Shown: positions 52,294 to 62,639 of the stretch, one piece after another
How positions within the stretch are numbered: position 1 is the first letter of the stretch
Layout: the number at the start of each line of letters is the position of its first letter
Assembly: GCA_905221605.1 (NCBI GenBank)
Contig: CAJNDS010000222.1
Location: 1-64,000, forward strand
Length of the DNA stretch: 64,000 bases
Direction: 5' to 3'
Source: Symbiodinium natans
Taxonomy: Eukaryota > Sar > Dinophyceae > Suessiales > Symbiodiniaceae
Notes under the pieces: generated by a model
The model's input: only the letters and a program-made list of their open reading frames with translations
Database searches by the model: none
What the model was told of the DNA's origin: nothing
Position numbers and translations under genes: made by a program

Positions 52294-52380
52294 TGGGATG
52301 TTCCCCTTAAGGGTTTAGGGTTTAGGGTTTAGTACTAGAAGCCTTATCAAGGACTGTTAGTACAAGGGGGAGCATCCCAA
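52294..52380. mobile_element. MITE-1 copy with an internal TTTAGGG array
   Basis: TTGGGATGTTCCCCTTAA then three TTTAGGG units, then TACTAGAAGCCTTATC and CAAGGACTGTTAGTACAAGG...GCATCCCA. The telomere repeat lies inside the element. CACTTCT occurs on both flanks. Confidence 0.72.
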
Positions 52381-52472
52381 GCCACTTCTCTAACATGTGG
52401 TCCCTTTTTTGGGGTTTGGGGATTAGGGTTTAGGGTTTAGGGTTTAGGGGGCCTTTGTTGGGGTCCTTATGC

Positions 52473-52660
52473 TCAGGCCCCTCTTTTCGCGGGAAGCCAA
52501 AAAAGCGACCCATCATTTAGAGACCTGACCATATGGGGTTTAGCAGTCTTCAGTAGCTTAGGAACGAACGATGCAAGCTTGCTGGAAATGCGGTTGAAAA
52601 TAGAGGCAATCTGCTTGCTCAAACAAGAACGGAAAACAGACCCCAACGAGCCTTCGCGGA
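52473..52660 (-). CDS. Possible terminal exon
   Basis: Minus strand open to TGA at 52473-52475: GSLGSVFRSCLSKQIASIFN, RISSKLASFVPKLLKTAKPH, MVRSLNDGSLFWLPAKRGA. About 60 codons, one of the longer single exons. Acceptor not fixed; no family. Confidence 0.45.
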
Positions 52661-52728
52661 CCCTAAACCCCAAACTTTAAACTGTAAACCCTAAACCCTA
52701 AACCCTAAACCCTAACTTAAACCTACTT

Positions 52729-52798
52729 TGCCGAGGCCGTGGCTTCGTGGAACCCGGGCCGCTGCTGCGCGCGGAGGCTGGCCCTGGCGCGGTCGGGG
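52729..52798 (-). CDS. Possible exon
   Basis: Minus strand reads DRARASLRAQQRPGFHEATA then SAK. Adjoins the 9-bp repeat on the upstream side. Confidence 0.35.
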
Positions 52799-52870
52799 GG
52801 TTCAGGGGGTTCAGGGGGTTCAGGGGGTTCAGGGGGTTCAGGGGGTTCAGGGGGTTCAGGGGGTTCAGGG
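52796..52870. repeat. (GGGGGTTCA)n tandem repeat
   Basis: Eight 9-bp units, then drifted GTTCAGGAA units to 52920. Confidence 0.92.
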
Positions 52871-53033
52871 AAGTTCAGGAAGTTCAGGGAGTTCAAGAAG
52901 TTTAGGAAGTTCAGAGGCTTCAGGCCAGGAGGGTTGAGTGAATCCCAAAAGCCTAAGTTCTGGCAACTTCAGCACCGTTCAGGGTTTAGGGTTTAGGGTT
53001 AGGGTTTTGGGTTTAGGGTTGTTCCTTCACCAC

Positions 53034-53100
53034 AACCCAGATGGGCCACGCACTCCAAGTCCTGCACCAGGAGCAAGCGTCGGTTCGTAGGTCCAGCGAA
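53034..53100 (-). CDS. Possible exon
   Basis: Minus strand reads TNRRLLLVQDLECVAHLG, then G|GTTGTG. Coding-like, no family. Confidence 0.4.
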
Positions 53101-53109
53101 CGAGGACCC

Positions 53110-53830
53110 ACAAACAAAAATCGACCCCAAGCCCTAAATTCAAATCCTCCGAAACTCCGGAACCCCTAAACCAGAACCCCTTAAACCATGAAGGCCCTGA
53201 ATCCTAAAGGCCCTATGCCCTAAAGGCCGAATTAAGACCTCACACCCTAAACCCAAGTCTTCAAGGCCCTATACCCAACCTCTAACCCAAGACAACCGTA
53301 AACCGTAAACACACCCTAGAACCGAAAAACCCTAAACCCTAAACACTGAACCCTCAACCCCAAGGCCCTAAATTCGAAGCCCAAAGACCCCAAGCCCTCA
53401 AACCTATACCTCAACCACGAAACCGCAATTCGCAAACCCTGAACCCTCCACAAACTGAAGTTATGACAAGACAAAAACGTACTACTTACTGTATACATAT
53501 GGTCACTTCTCAAAATTATGGTAAGTTTTGGTGACATGCAGGACTTCCGAAAGAACTGCAAACCCATGCCGTTACCCCTAAACACTAAACCCTTCAGCGG
53601 TTCTGGGTTCTGGGGATTTGCGTTTCGGGGAGAATTGGGGGGTCTTCTCTCGTGTCAGGCGCTTCGGTGTGGGGTATAGGGCAGGGCCAAAAGGTTACAA
53701 ACATCCCTGACTCTCTGAAGTAATGCAGAAGGCTGCAACCTGCCTAGGCAAAAGAAGGTCCTTCTCCCCCATTTCGTTTTGGGCTTTCCCCGCTGTACAA
53801 TCCAGAAGTGGCGGCATTCTTCGCAGCATT
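53110..53830. other. Downstream flank of the TIR-like gene
   Basis: Degenerate CCCTAAA-like DNA (53110-53420), then a unique stretch with no supported exon. Confidence 0.45.
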
Positions 53831-53835
53831 TGGCC

Positions 53836-56287
53836 TCAAGATGCCGAACACTTCGACCCCAGAGTCGCTGTAGAGTTGGGTTTTCGGGGTGTGGGCACTG
53901 TGGGCACCTCTGAGCAGATGTCCACGGTCACGGTCGCGTCCTGGACATCTTCCGGAGGGCTTTGGGAGGCCTCAAGACGGCTTCGCCGTCCAGGGCAGGG
54001 ATGACGATGCTTCTGGCCGAGGAAAAACCGCACCACCGGAACTCCCAGGGTGGGAATTCGTGCAACGCGGGACGGCCCGGCAATCGACAGGGACAGGCAC
54101 AAAGGGCTCACGATGAGGGCGCCTGGAATCAGATACCAGTCGACATGAGCAGCGCCTTCGATCAGAAAGACTACCAGGATACATTCACCGAGCAGTTCCC
54201 AGAAATTCAGGGTGACGGAGGCAAAGGTCTTCCGTTCATCGCTCAGGCGTGGGAAGAATGCTAGCCAGAGGCATCCCTGAACCAGCATCGCGGCAGCAGG
54301 AACTTGCTGCAGCGGGGTCGTGCCGGGAGTTGTCAAAGTCTGGATGGGGAGTGCCACCCAGAGCCTATACTGAACTTAGAACCCTAGCAAAAATTATAAC
54401 TTTAGCTAATTCTTAGGAATAAAGTACCCAAAATTAAATTTAAAAAAACACTTCCAAGAATATCCCGAAGGAGCATGACGCCCACAGCAACCCAAGAGCT
54501 TTTGAATAGGGAGACATCCCCCAGCGCGCCAGTCAAAGCGGTGGTGCGTTGCAGCTCCGGCGTCATGAGGTTCATTTGCAAGAGGAACTTTACCTTAGGG
54601 TTCTTAGGGTTTAGGGTTGAGGGTTACCTGGGTAGTTTCCTAAATTAGGGCCCCTTTTATACGGCGGCACCCTTTAAGAAAGTATCCCAAAAAGGGACCA
54701 TAATTTTGACAACCACCCACCTTGCTGTTGAAGTAACCTTAAAAACCAGCAAAGCATCCCTTTTCAAAGCCGTACGATGAAACCATATAAAACGGAATAC
54801 AAGCCCTGCAAAAAAAAAGCTAGAACACCCTGCAACAAAATTCCACAAAAAACGATTAGAAGCTCGACCAAAAACCTCTCTAAACTTGGCCCAAAACCCT
54901 AGAAAACACTGACATCGACCCTTACAGTAGCCTCTTATCGTGCACTTGCAGGAAGCCTTCAAGGGAGCTGAGCTCACCCTAAGCCACCAAGTCTCGGGCT
55001 TAGGATTTCGCATGTCGCATTTTTGGGAGGACCTTCAGTGTTAAGTTTAGGGTTTAGGGTTTAGGGTTTAGGGTTTAGGGTTTAGGGTTTAGGGTTTAGG
55101 GTTTAGGGTTTAGGGTTTAGGGTTTAGGGTTTAGGGTTTAGGGTTTAGGGTTTAGGGTTTAGGGTTTAGGGTTTAGGGTGTAGTGTTTAGGGTTTAGGGT
55201 TTAGGGTTTAGGGTTTAGGGTTTAGGGTTTAGGGTTTAGGGTTTAGGGTTTAGGGTTTAGGGTTTAGGGTTTAGGGAAGCCCGTCAGCCCAGTTGCAGCC
55301 TCTTCGACCTCCTTCGCCTTGCCGCTCTGCGACAACTCTTCGAGGATGCTCTCCTAGGTTGGCCCATTCAAGCCTTTAGGGGTTTAGGGTTTAGGGTTTA
55401 GGGTTTAGGGTTAGTCAGATCCTCTTAGTCACTCTTAAGCCCAACATGGGAACACACCAAATATCCCAAAGTGCACCAAGTCTCTCTGTCGGACTCAGAT
55501 GAGCACCTGATTTAGGCTGATTTAGGGTGCGGTGTTTTCAAAACCTTAGGGTTTAGGGTTCTATACATTGTAATGTATGTTTTTGTTTACATCGGTGTAA
55601 AAAGACATGCATTACAAGGAACGAGTTTTAGCGCATTCGGGTTTCTAGGGCTCAGCACTTTAGGGCTGCGGGTTCAGGTGCATCAGGTTTAGGAGTTTAG
55701 GGTTTAGGGTTTAGGGTTTAGGGTTTAGGGCTGAGTTTTAGCTCCCACATCAGCCGTGCCTGAAACTACCTCCTCGGACCCGATAGACCCTCATAGTATC
55801 CCCTTGTAAATGCAGAATCTCTTAAAGCAACCCTTAACGTAAGCCCTTATATAAGTTGCTTTATGAAGCTCGAACCCTGAAAGGAGCCCTAGACCCTAAA
55901 CCTTAAACCCTAAACCTTAAAAGGAGCCCTAAGGCCCTCAACCCCAGGCCCTAAACCCTAAACCCTAAACCCCAAACCCTAAACCCTAAACCCCTAAACC
56001 CCTAAACCCCTACACCCCTAAACCCCTAAACCCCACCTCGCATCCAGCAGCCTGCCGGAGAAGTCTTTTCGCAGGAGCTTGCTGCGAAGCGACGCATCCG
56101 AGGCCATGATGCGGTCAAACTCCAGGCAGCAGGTGATGATCTCGGATTTGGTGGGGCTATATGAACATACTCGTACTACTGCTGCTAGTACTACTTCTAC
56201 TGCTACTGCTGCGGCGGCTGCTGCTGCTACTCATACTTCTACTGCTACTGCTGCGGCCTCCTGCTGCTGCTCCTGCTCCTGCTCCTG

Positions 56288-56361
<74 letters not shown>

Positions 56362-59300
56362 ACGACGACCACCACTACTAATCGCAATATCAATCGCAAC
56401 AACAACCATAATACTAATAATAACAATAATAATAATATAAATAATAAGAAGATAACAACAATGTTAAATGGCCAAATAAGTGCATACAAAAAAACACGAA
56501 ATTCTAATCATCAGGCCGAAGAAGGGTTTACGACTGGTTTATAATAGTAGGTGAGATCTTTATGAGGGTTCCTTAACTTGTTGTGAAGGCGGTGTATATT
56601 TTGGTCACTGGGCTGCCCGGAATCGGCTCAATTCTGAGGGCAGGTCTTTATTCTTCAGGGTTAGCAAGTGCTTTTTGCCCCAAAAGAAAGCAAAAGGCAT
56701 AAGGACACGTCTTCGGGACCTAGTGACAAGCCCACACAGCCAGCTCAAGAGGCGCCCCAGATCTTGCCCGGAATAGAGCATTTCACGCTGCAGACCCACG
56801 GCCTCAATGTATCCGCCCAGCAGGCCCATGCTTAGGCAGATGCCGGTGAGTGCGTTGAACGTCAAGGTCAGCGTCCCAAAGATCCCTTTTTGCACAAATG
56901 CAGCGGCCAGGACATAGAAGATGCCTTGGGGTGAAGCGCTTTGGGTTTTGGGAACATACAAGATGCCTGCACTGCTAGCAATGGACATCCCATGAACATC
57001 TAGCCGCAGGGCACAATCACAACACAAAGCGCCGGTACTAATTAAACCAAACGAGTCTCCTGCAGCAACCGACAGAATCGTGTGAAGCTGTCCGATGATG
57101 GCCATGTCGACCCTGATTGGTAAGAAACACATCGCCCCGGCAGCTGCAACGTACCTGACGCTGGACTGCTGGACTTGCATTGTCTAAACCACGCAATGAA
57201 ACTGAAAATGTAAACGTGGAAGCCTGTGTTGCAGCTGTGATGCAAGCCTCCAAGTCGGAGCATGCACCACCAAAGTCCGTCATGATGCCGCTTCGCAACC
57301 CTAATGGTCTTTCGCCAGGAACAGGCTAGGAAAGCCTCGTCAGGCTTGGACAGGTGGGAGGCGGCGAGTATTCATAATAGTCGTCATCATCATCATCATG
57401 CTACTAATGCTATATCGCCCGGCCCGGTCCTAAGAAAAGACTTAGTCCCTGCCGTACAAACCAGCTGGGGATGTAGTCCGGTTTTCGTTGAAGGCTTAGA
57501 GTTTACGGCTCGGCCTTTTTGGTGGGTTAGGGTTAGGGTTTAGCAGTAAACTTGATAGTTTACGGTTTAGAGCCATTGTGGTTTCGGGGGCCGATGGTTC
57601 ACTACCTCAGGCTGAGGTTGAAGCAGCGGCAGGTCTGGATGTCAACATCTTGAAACACATGAACTAAACAACGGACACCCCCCAACCTTTCATGTTTTTT
57701 TTTTTTTCCCCCGTGCAGCTTTTCTTCCCATCAAAAGACTGAAAAAATGTAAGCATAAGCAAGCTCAAGACCAGCCGTTCAAACGAGTGCTCCAGCAAAC
57801 GCCCTGAAGACTCCCGGGCGCTTTGAACTGGACCAGAAGAAACATCCTTGTGGTTCACCAATAGAAAAGCTTGTCAAGAGTTTTCGAACCAGCCTGCCTC
57901 CCCGAAAGATGCTTAGGCGAGCTGACGCTTATGTGCAGTAGACGTCTAACAATCCTAAACCCTAAACCCTAAACCCTAAACCCTCATGTCTTTGTCCCAT
58001 CCTGCGCCTCGTAACAGCACCAGAGGCGCGTGTAAATGCTAAGGCTGTGGTTCGGCAGAACCAACCTAGGGTTTAGGGTCTAGGGTTTAGGGTTTAGGCA
58101 ACCTGGGTTCTTGTTGAGGAACTTCATTTAAGTTACCATAATGGGGGTCTATAGTAAATGATAGGGTTTAGGGTTTAGGGTTTAGGGTTTAGGGTTTAGG
58201 GTTTAGGGTTTAGGGTTTAGGGTTTAGGGTTTAGGGTTTAGGGTTTAGGGTTTAGGGTTTAGGGTTTATGGTTTAGGCTTTAGGGTTTAGGGTTTAGGAT
58301 TTAAGTTACCATAATGGGGGTCTATAGTAAATGATGGAAGCTCCTAAACAAGAGCCCAGCAACATGATAGGAGCTGCCTGCAAGGCGAGTGCAAAAGGTG
58401 ATTCACGAGGACTTGCGATTAGGCCGGCAATGTCCAGGTTTTGCGGGTTGGACAAGAAGCAGACATATGCGGCACGTGCTCCTCGAGGCCAAGAGTGCTC
58501 TACTCTGTCGATGAACTCATAAATTCCCTCTGCCCAGCAGTGTGTCACGAAGACATCGCAGCTCACACCAGCGGGGTTTTTAAGAAGAGCCCAGCTCATG
58601 TTGCCAGCGCGAGCTGTCACGGGCTTAATGAACTGATCGGTGACTGTGTGCACATTGGGTCCTATGGACAAGTCGGAGGGGTCAAACATATCACGATCAT
58701 GTGGTTGAATCTTTCCTGTCTCAACTGCATGCATCACGAGGCGGCGAAACTGGCAAAGGTCTTCAAGCGTCACACACCAGGCACTTTGCGGTACGGATCG
58801 GTGCCAATCGCTGCCAGCTCCACGTCGCCAAGGCCACAGCACTTCCGCGTCCCCAGGCCGCAGTAGTAGTCTGCGCTTTCGCTTTTGAAGGCGCCCACAG
58901 GCAAGCAGGACTTGCAGCATGCCCAGAGCTAGGAGGGCTGCACCGGAAATGAGATGCGCGGTGACAAGCAGGTCATCTGTGCCTCCGACTTCCTCTTCTT
59001 GATATCGCGGCTCTGCCTCCTCGGCCGCCGGAGCATGAGCTTCGAAGTCTTTTGGGACTTGCACTTCGTAGTAGCAATCCTTGTCGGAACACTCGCTTGA
59101 GTACCAGTATCGACCAGAGGCCGTAGCGCCCTCCGATCGGAACTCTCGATTCGCAAGCCTTATGCCACCGTCAGTATCACAAAGTCCGGACACCTGAATG
59201 CTGTCGTTCTCGAAGCCCACGATCCTTGCCGAGAAATTTCTACCGGCCCGAGAGGTGCAGCAAGGATCCCAGCCCGACCAGCTGTGGACACCAGCGATGG

Positions 59301-59636
59301 CCTCCTCCTCCGTCGCCCAAGCGGCCCAAACATGGCATCCTTCCTCGTCCTAGCTCTGGCTCTCTTAAGGAGCTGAGCTTAAGTTACCATGAAATACGGA
59401 AGCCCTAAACCCTAAACCCTAAACCTTAAACCCTACACCCTAAACCCTAAAAACCCAAAATAACCCTAAACCCCAAACCCTGAACCCTAAACCCTAAACC
59501 CTATAGACCCTAAACCCTAAGAGCCCAGTCCTCGATCAGGTTCCGGAGCCTTGTAGGATCGGGTCTCTCTGGGGAAAGGATCCACCTGGGAAGGGTGCCT
59601 TCCTCCTGGCCACAGGATCGGTCCCAGAAGATGTAC
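53836..59636 (-). CDS. Multi-exon membrane protein with a TIR-like cytosolic domain
   Basis: Minus-strand exons, 5' to 3': 59525-59636 (YIFWDRSCGQEEGTLPRWIL...LIEDW); 58361-59349 (DEEGCHVWAAWATEEEA, then a Trp/Cys-rich ectodomain with CSDKDCYYEV, a membrane segment LISGAALLALGMLQVLLACG, basic QKRKRR, and the domain CDVFVTHCWAEGIYEFIDRV...YVCFLSNPQNLDIAGLI...ESPFALALQAA); 58002-58065 (LVLPNHSLSIYTRLWCCYEA); an unresolved gap; 57606-57663 (HVFQDVDIQTCRCFNLSL); 57224-57290 (GIMTDFGGACSDLEACITAA); a hydrophobic exon beginning at 57183; 54465-54593 (FLLQMNLMTPELQRTTALTG...GVMLL); and 53836-54364 (LWVALPIQTLTTPGTTPLQQ, two or three membrane segments). The pattern DxFVTHxWxE...WVCFLxNPQ...ESPFAxAL...PN...SxxTRLWCxYEA...VD...C is a large dinoflagellate family with TIR-like features. 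Introns mix GC-AG and GT-AG. A receptor or signalling role is inferred only. The end of the last exon is not fixed. Confidence 0.7.
54366..54464 (-). repeat. Introner-like intron, copy 2
   Basis: The intron between two exons of the TIR-like gene. It resembles 45373-45470, sharing the end TTCTAAGTTCAGTATA in sense. A G is repeated at both edges (CGG|GATATT...TATAGG), so the exact site is ambiguous; the donor is not GT. Confidence 0.55.
54597..55044. other. Intron sequence of the TIR-like gene with an ORF of doubtful value
   Basis: A 118-codon minus ORF at 54657-55013 has a hydrophobic middle (FFFAGLVFRFIWF) but no splice support; it may be part of the gene or chance. Confidence 0.35.
55045..55275. 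repeat. Longest telomere-like array in the window (about 33 TTTAGGG units)
   Basis: Only one unit differs (GTGTAGTG near 55180). It lies within the span of the TIR-like gene. Confidence 0.94.
55281..55353 (-). CDS. Possible internal exon, acidic helix
   Basis: Minus strand: AACCTAG|GAG, ESILEELSQSGKAKEVEEAA then TGLT, then ACGG|GCTTCC (GC donor) running into CCCTAAA. It lies between exons of the TIR-like gene and may belong to it. Confidence 0.48.
55380..56100. other. Intron or spacer with telomere-like runs
   Basis: TTTAGGG at 55380-55412 and 55690-55730; CCCTAAA and CCCCTAA at 55940-56035. An inverted pair CATTGTAATGTATG / TGCATTACAAGG lies at 55565-55620. Confidence 0.5.
56170..56362. 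repeat. (CTG)n / (CAG)n trinucleotide repeat
   Basis: Drifted ACT/GCT triplets from 56170, then about 25 near-perfect CTG units (56276-56361). Poly-Ala, poly-Cys and poly-Leu ORFs in all frames come from it. Followed by AAC/AAT-rich DNA to 56460. Confidence 0.92.
58126..58162. repeat. 37-bp direct repeat flanking a telomere-like array (left)
   Basis: ATTTAAGTTACCATAATGGG... is repeated exactly at 58299-58335, with nothing but telomere-like units between. Both copies lie in the first resolved intron of the TIR-like gene; the right copy lies just past its GC donor. Confidence 0.92.
58163..58298. repeat. Telomere-like array between exact direct repeats
   Basis: About 19 TTTAGGG units, bounded by the 37-bp direct repeat. 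Confidence 0.93.
59400..59520. repeat. Telomere-like array (CCCTAAA) in an intron of the TIR-like gene
   Basis: About 14 units with CCCTACA, CCTTAAA and CTATAGA variants, between the exons at 59349 and 59525. Confidence 0.85.
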
Positions 59637-59639
59637 CTA

Positions 59640-60760
59640 GTTCATGGTTGGGATAATATTAAAAAACTCATTGTTTTTCCTTATAGGGTTTAAGTACTCT
59701 CAAACATTTAAAATGGTACCCAACTATGACAAAGGTACAGGGATCCTCCGCACCGCTCCGTGCCGAAGGCCAGCGTGGGCAGCTGAAGCCCTAAGAGTGC
59801 CAGGCACACCATGGTCTAAACTGACCAGCAAAGCGACAGAAACAGCCGCCACAAGCCCTAAGCCCCAAAGGCTTAGCTCGATTCAATACTTCCTCACGTT
59901 CCCCAAGCCCTATAATCCCTCATGAAAACCGGATCTTCGACAAACTCCAGAGGCATGGCATGAAACTCCAAGAGTTGGGGCTCCAAAGCCCAAGACGCAG
60001 GAGTTCAAAGAAGCGTTTCAGTCTGCAAGCCCCAGTGGGGGCAAGAAGTGGAGTAACCTCAATGGACCTTTAGGGTTTAGGGTTCACGGGATAGGGTCTC
60101 AACGGGCACAAAGTGTTTAGGGTTTAGGGTGTAGGGTTTAGGGTTTAGGGTTCAGGGTTGACAGCAATCCTTGAATACAAGCTACAGGCTAAGCACAACT
60201 CATGAGCGCAACATTCCGACCGCCAGACTCTGCAAACAGATCTGACATACATCCTTAGCCCGTGCTTTTTCTATCTTCCTTTCAGGCTACACCGAGCGGC
60301 AAGCACTCCTATCATGACTGGAGCCCTCCAGCCGAAAATAATGTCCAAAATCCTCAAAACACCAAATATGATTCAGCTTCCATAATTTGAACAGGGTTTG
60401 GGAGTATGTTACAGTAATACCCATGTAAGGAAAGTTACATGAGCCTTATTGCGAGTTCTTCAGACCACAACCCTTGCGAAAGCCCTTACAGAATCACTAC
60501 ATAAAGCGCCCTATCTTCCGAAAAAGCCCCTAAACCGGTATGCTGAACCCTAGGCTATCTATCTATCCATCGGCAGGGCCTATAGGAGCAAGGGCCTTGG
60601 GGCTTGAATGTCGGACATGAGGCTCCGAGCTTTCGAATTTTCTGGTTTCAGGTTTAGGGGTAGAGGACTCAGGGTTTAGGGGTTGAGGGTTTAGGGCTTA
60701 GTGTTGAGGGGTATTTAGGGTTTAGGGGTTAGGGGGTTTAGGTCTGAGGGTTAGGGGACC
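59640..60760. other. Upstream region of the TIR-like gene, nothing firm
   Basis: TTTAGGG runs at 60068-60150 and 60640-60760. A 93-codon plus ORF (59644-59925) has no support. No promoter motif is recognised. Confidence 0.45.
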
Positions 60761-60763
60761 CTT

Positions 60764-60917
60764 TCAAAGCCTGCCTGCGTCTGATGGTTTGCGCGACATC
60801 AGCGTCGGCAGGGTTCCTGCTCTGCTTTCCAGGAAAGCCAAGCCGCGCCCACGGAAGTTTTGGTTTAAAGCCCTTGGCAGAACGATGTGCACATTAAAAC
60901 GCTGGTACTTTAAGAAA
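60764..60917 (-). CDS. Possible terminal exon, basic
   Basis: Minus strand: GTGTGTTGCAG|T, then 50 codons to a stop at 60764-60766: FLKYQRFNVHIVLPRALNQN, FRGRGLAFLESRAGTLPTLM, SRKPSDAGRL. Strong acceptor; no family. Confidence 0.48.
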
Positions 60918-61014
60918 CTGCAACACACATGCATAAGAAACGTGGCCATCCGCCCTCTTGCCCAAGAACTCCGAAATCCCAACAACCTGAATCTGAATCC
61001 TTAAGCCCAAGCAT

Positions 61015-61140
61015 GTAGGGTTTAGGGTTTAGGGTTTAGGGTTTAGGGTTTAGGGTTTAGGGTTTAGGGTTTAGGGTTTAGGGTTTAGGGTTTAGGGTTT
61101 AGGGTTTAGGGTTTAGGGTTTAGGGTTTAGGGTTTAGGGG
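61015..61140. repeat. Long telomere-like array (TTTAGGG)
   Basis: About 17 perfect units. Confidence 0.93.
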
Positions 61141-61149
61141 GCAGCCCTT

Positions 61150-61870
61150 GTTAGACCCGAAAGCCCAGCCCCCGGCGTCGCACGACCAAAAACCGTTGCT
61201 TTCGCTGCCCAATGCAAAACTCAGCTTCTCAACTCGGAACATCCCTAAACCCTCAACCCTACACCCTAAGTCCTGTAGTGAAATCATCCCGAAGCCAGAA
61301 TCTCCTGAACCCCTGAAAGATTCCGATGCCCTCAGACCCTCAGCCCTCCAAGAACCTACGGGCTCTTCGCAGGGACTTTCGGGACATAGGTGCCCTAGAT
61401 CACCTTCATCCAACCCTTTCAAGCTATTCCAAGTGGGTTTCATGTCGGAATCCAGCACGTAAACCTTAACATCCTAAGCCCTAAACTGTTAAAATCCTCA
61501 ATTCCGAACCAGAAGCCGCAAACCCTAAGCAAACCAAGGAGATTTCAAGAGAAACGAACTCCCATATCTATCCCCAAGCCCTAAACCGCCTAAACCCTTC
61601 CCCAAGGGATCCCTAAAGCAGGAACCTCAATGCCAAATGCAACCTTCATCTGTCTAAACCTGCTAAACCAGAAAACCCTTGTAGCCTAAACCCACAACCC
61701 TAGACCCTAAACCTACTAAACCCCTAAACCCCAAACCCTAAACCCCTAAACCCCTAAACCCCTAAACCCCTAAACCCCTAAACCCCTAAACCCTGAACCC
61801 CAAAACCCTGAATCCTCAACCCCTAACCCTAAACCCTAAACCCTAAACCCCTAAACCCCCAAAACCCTGC
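61150..61870. other. ORFs on both strands, then degenerate CCCTAAA/CCCCTAA
   Basis: 61150-61460 is open for over 100 codons on both strands (minus includes TWNSLKGLDEGDLGHLCPES), so neither can be chosen. 61680-61865 is an array of CCCCTAAA octamers and CCCTAAA. Confidence 0.4.
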
Positions 61871-61876
61871 ATCCAC

Positions 61877-62626
61877 CCTGCAACCGGGGCCCCGGACTTG
61901 AGGAGTCCAGGCCGGGCACGGTCGGCGCTGTGGCCGCGGTGGGTATGCCGTAGAGGCGCACCGGTTTGGCCTTCTGAAGTTTAGGGTTTAGGGTTTAGGG
62001 TTTAGGGCTAGGGATTAGGGTTTAATGAAAATCTAGGTTTGTGAGGCTTAGGGTTCCCTTAGAAGGGTTTCGGGCCTGGGGAGAATGAGGAAAACTGAAG
62101 GTCCTGTGCTGGGTCAGGTGGGAAGCGGCGGATGCCGCCGGTTTAGGCCCGGGTGCAGGGGATCGGGCACCCATCCATCCGACAGATTCATGTAATGTAG
62201 GGGCCGTAATGATCACAGAATTGGGTTTCGGGGGGGTTATTCTAGTATAGTTATGAAGAGACATAAAGAGACCATAAGGGAACAGCACAGTATTGGTACT
62301 CCCGACTTTTATAGTCAGGGTTCAGCTACTCGGCATCATTGTCAAACGCTTCAGCTCGATCGACCAAAACGCGCTCGCCATCAGTTCCCTCCACGTCACT
62401 TCCTTATAGCAACACAAAACTATCAGGGCTTATTAAGGGTTTAGGTAACAGCCAAACAGCTTGTCTTCTGTGCCGGGAGGGGTCCCCCAAACCATAAACC
62501 CCAAAGCCTAAACCCTAAACCCTAAACCCTAAACCCTAAGCCCTCCTCCACCCAGCACGCCTTGGTGCCCTGAATCCGAGGACCGGAGCAGGCGGCAATC
62601 TGCGCAAAGAGCTCGGACGGTGGCAC
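61877..62626 (-). CDS. Two-exon chain of an unknown protein
   Basis: Exons 62546-62626 (VPPSELFAQIAACSGPRIQG then TKACWVE) and 61877-61973 (KAKPVRLYGIPTAATAPTVP then GLDSSSPGPRLQ). The intron would be GA-AG (572 nt), phase 0 on both sides, with TTTAGGG runs on the plus strand; the next donor is CAGG|GTGGAT. Coding look is very strong; no family is recognised. Confidence 0.5.
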
Positions 62627-62639
62627 CTCCGTGGGTTTC

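Noticed and set aside
56079-56544. ORFs rich in Ala, Leu or Cys (100-127 codons)
   Set aside because: Translations of the CTG/CAG repeat in different frames.
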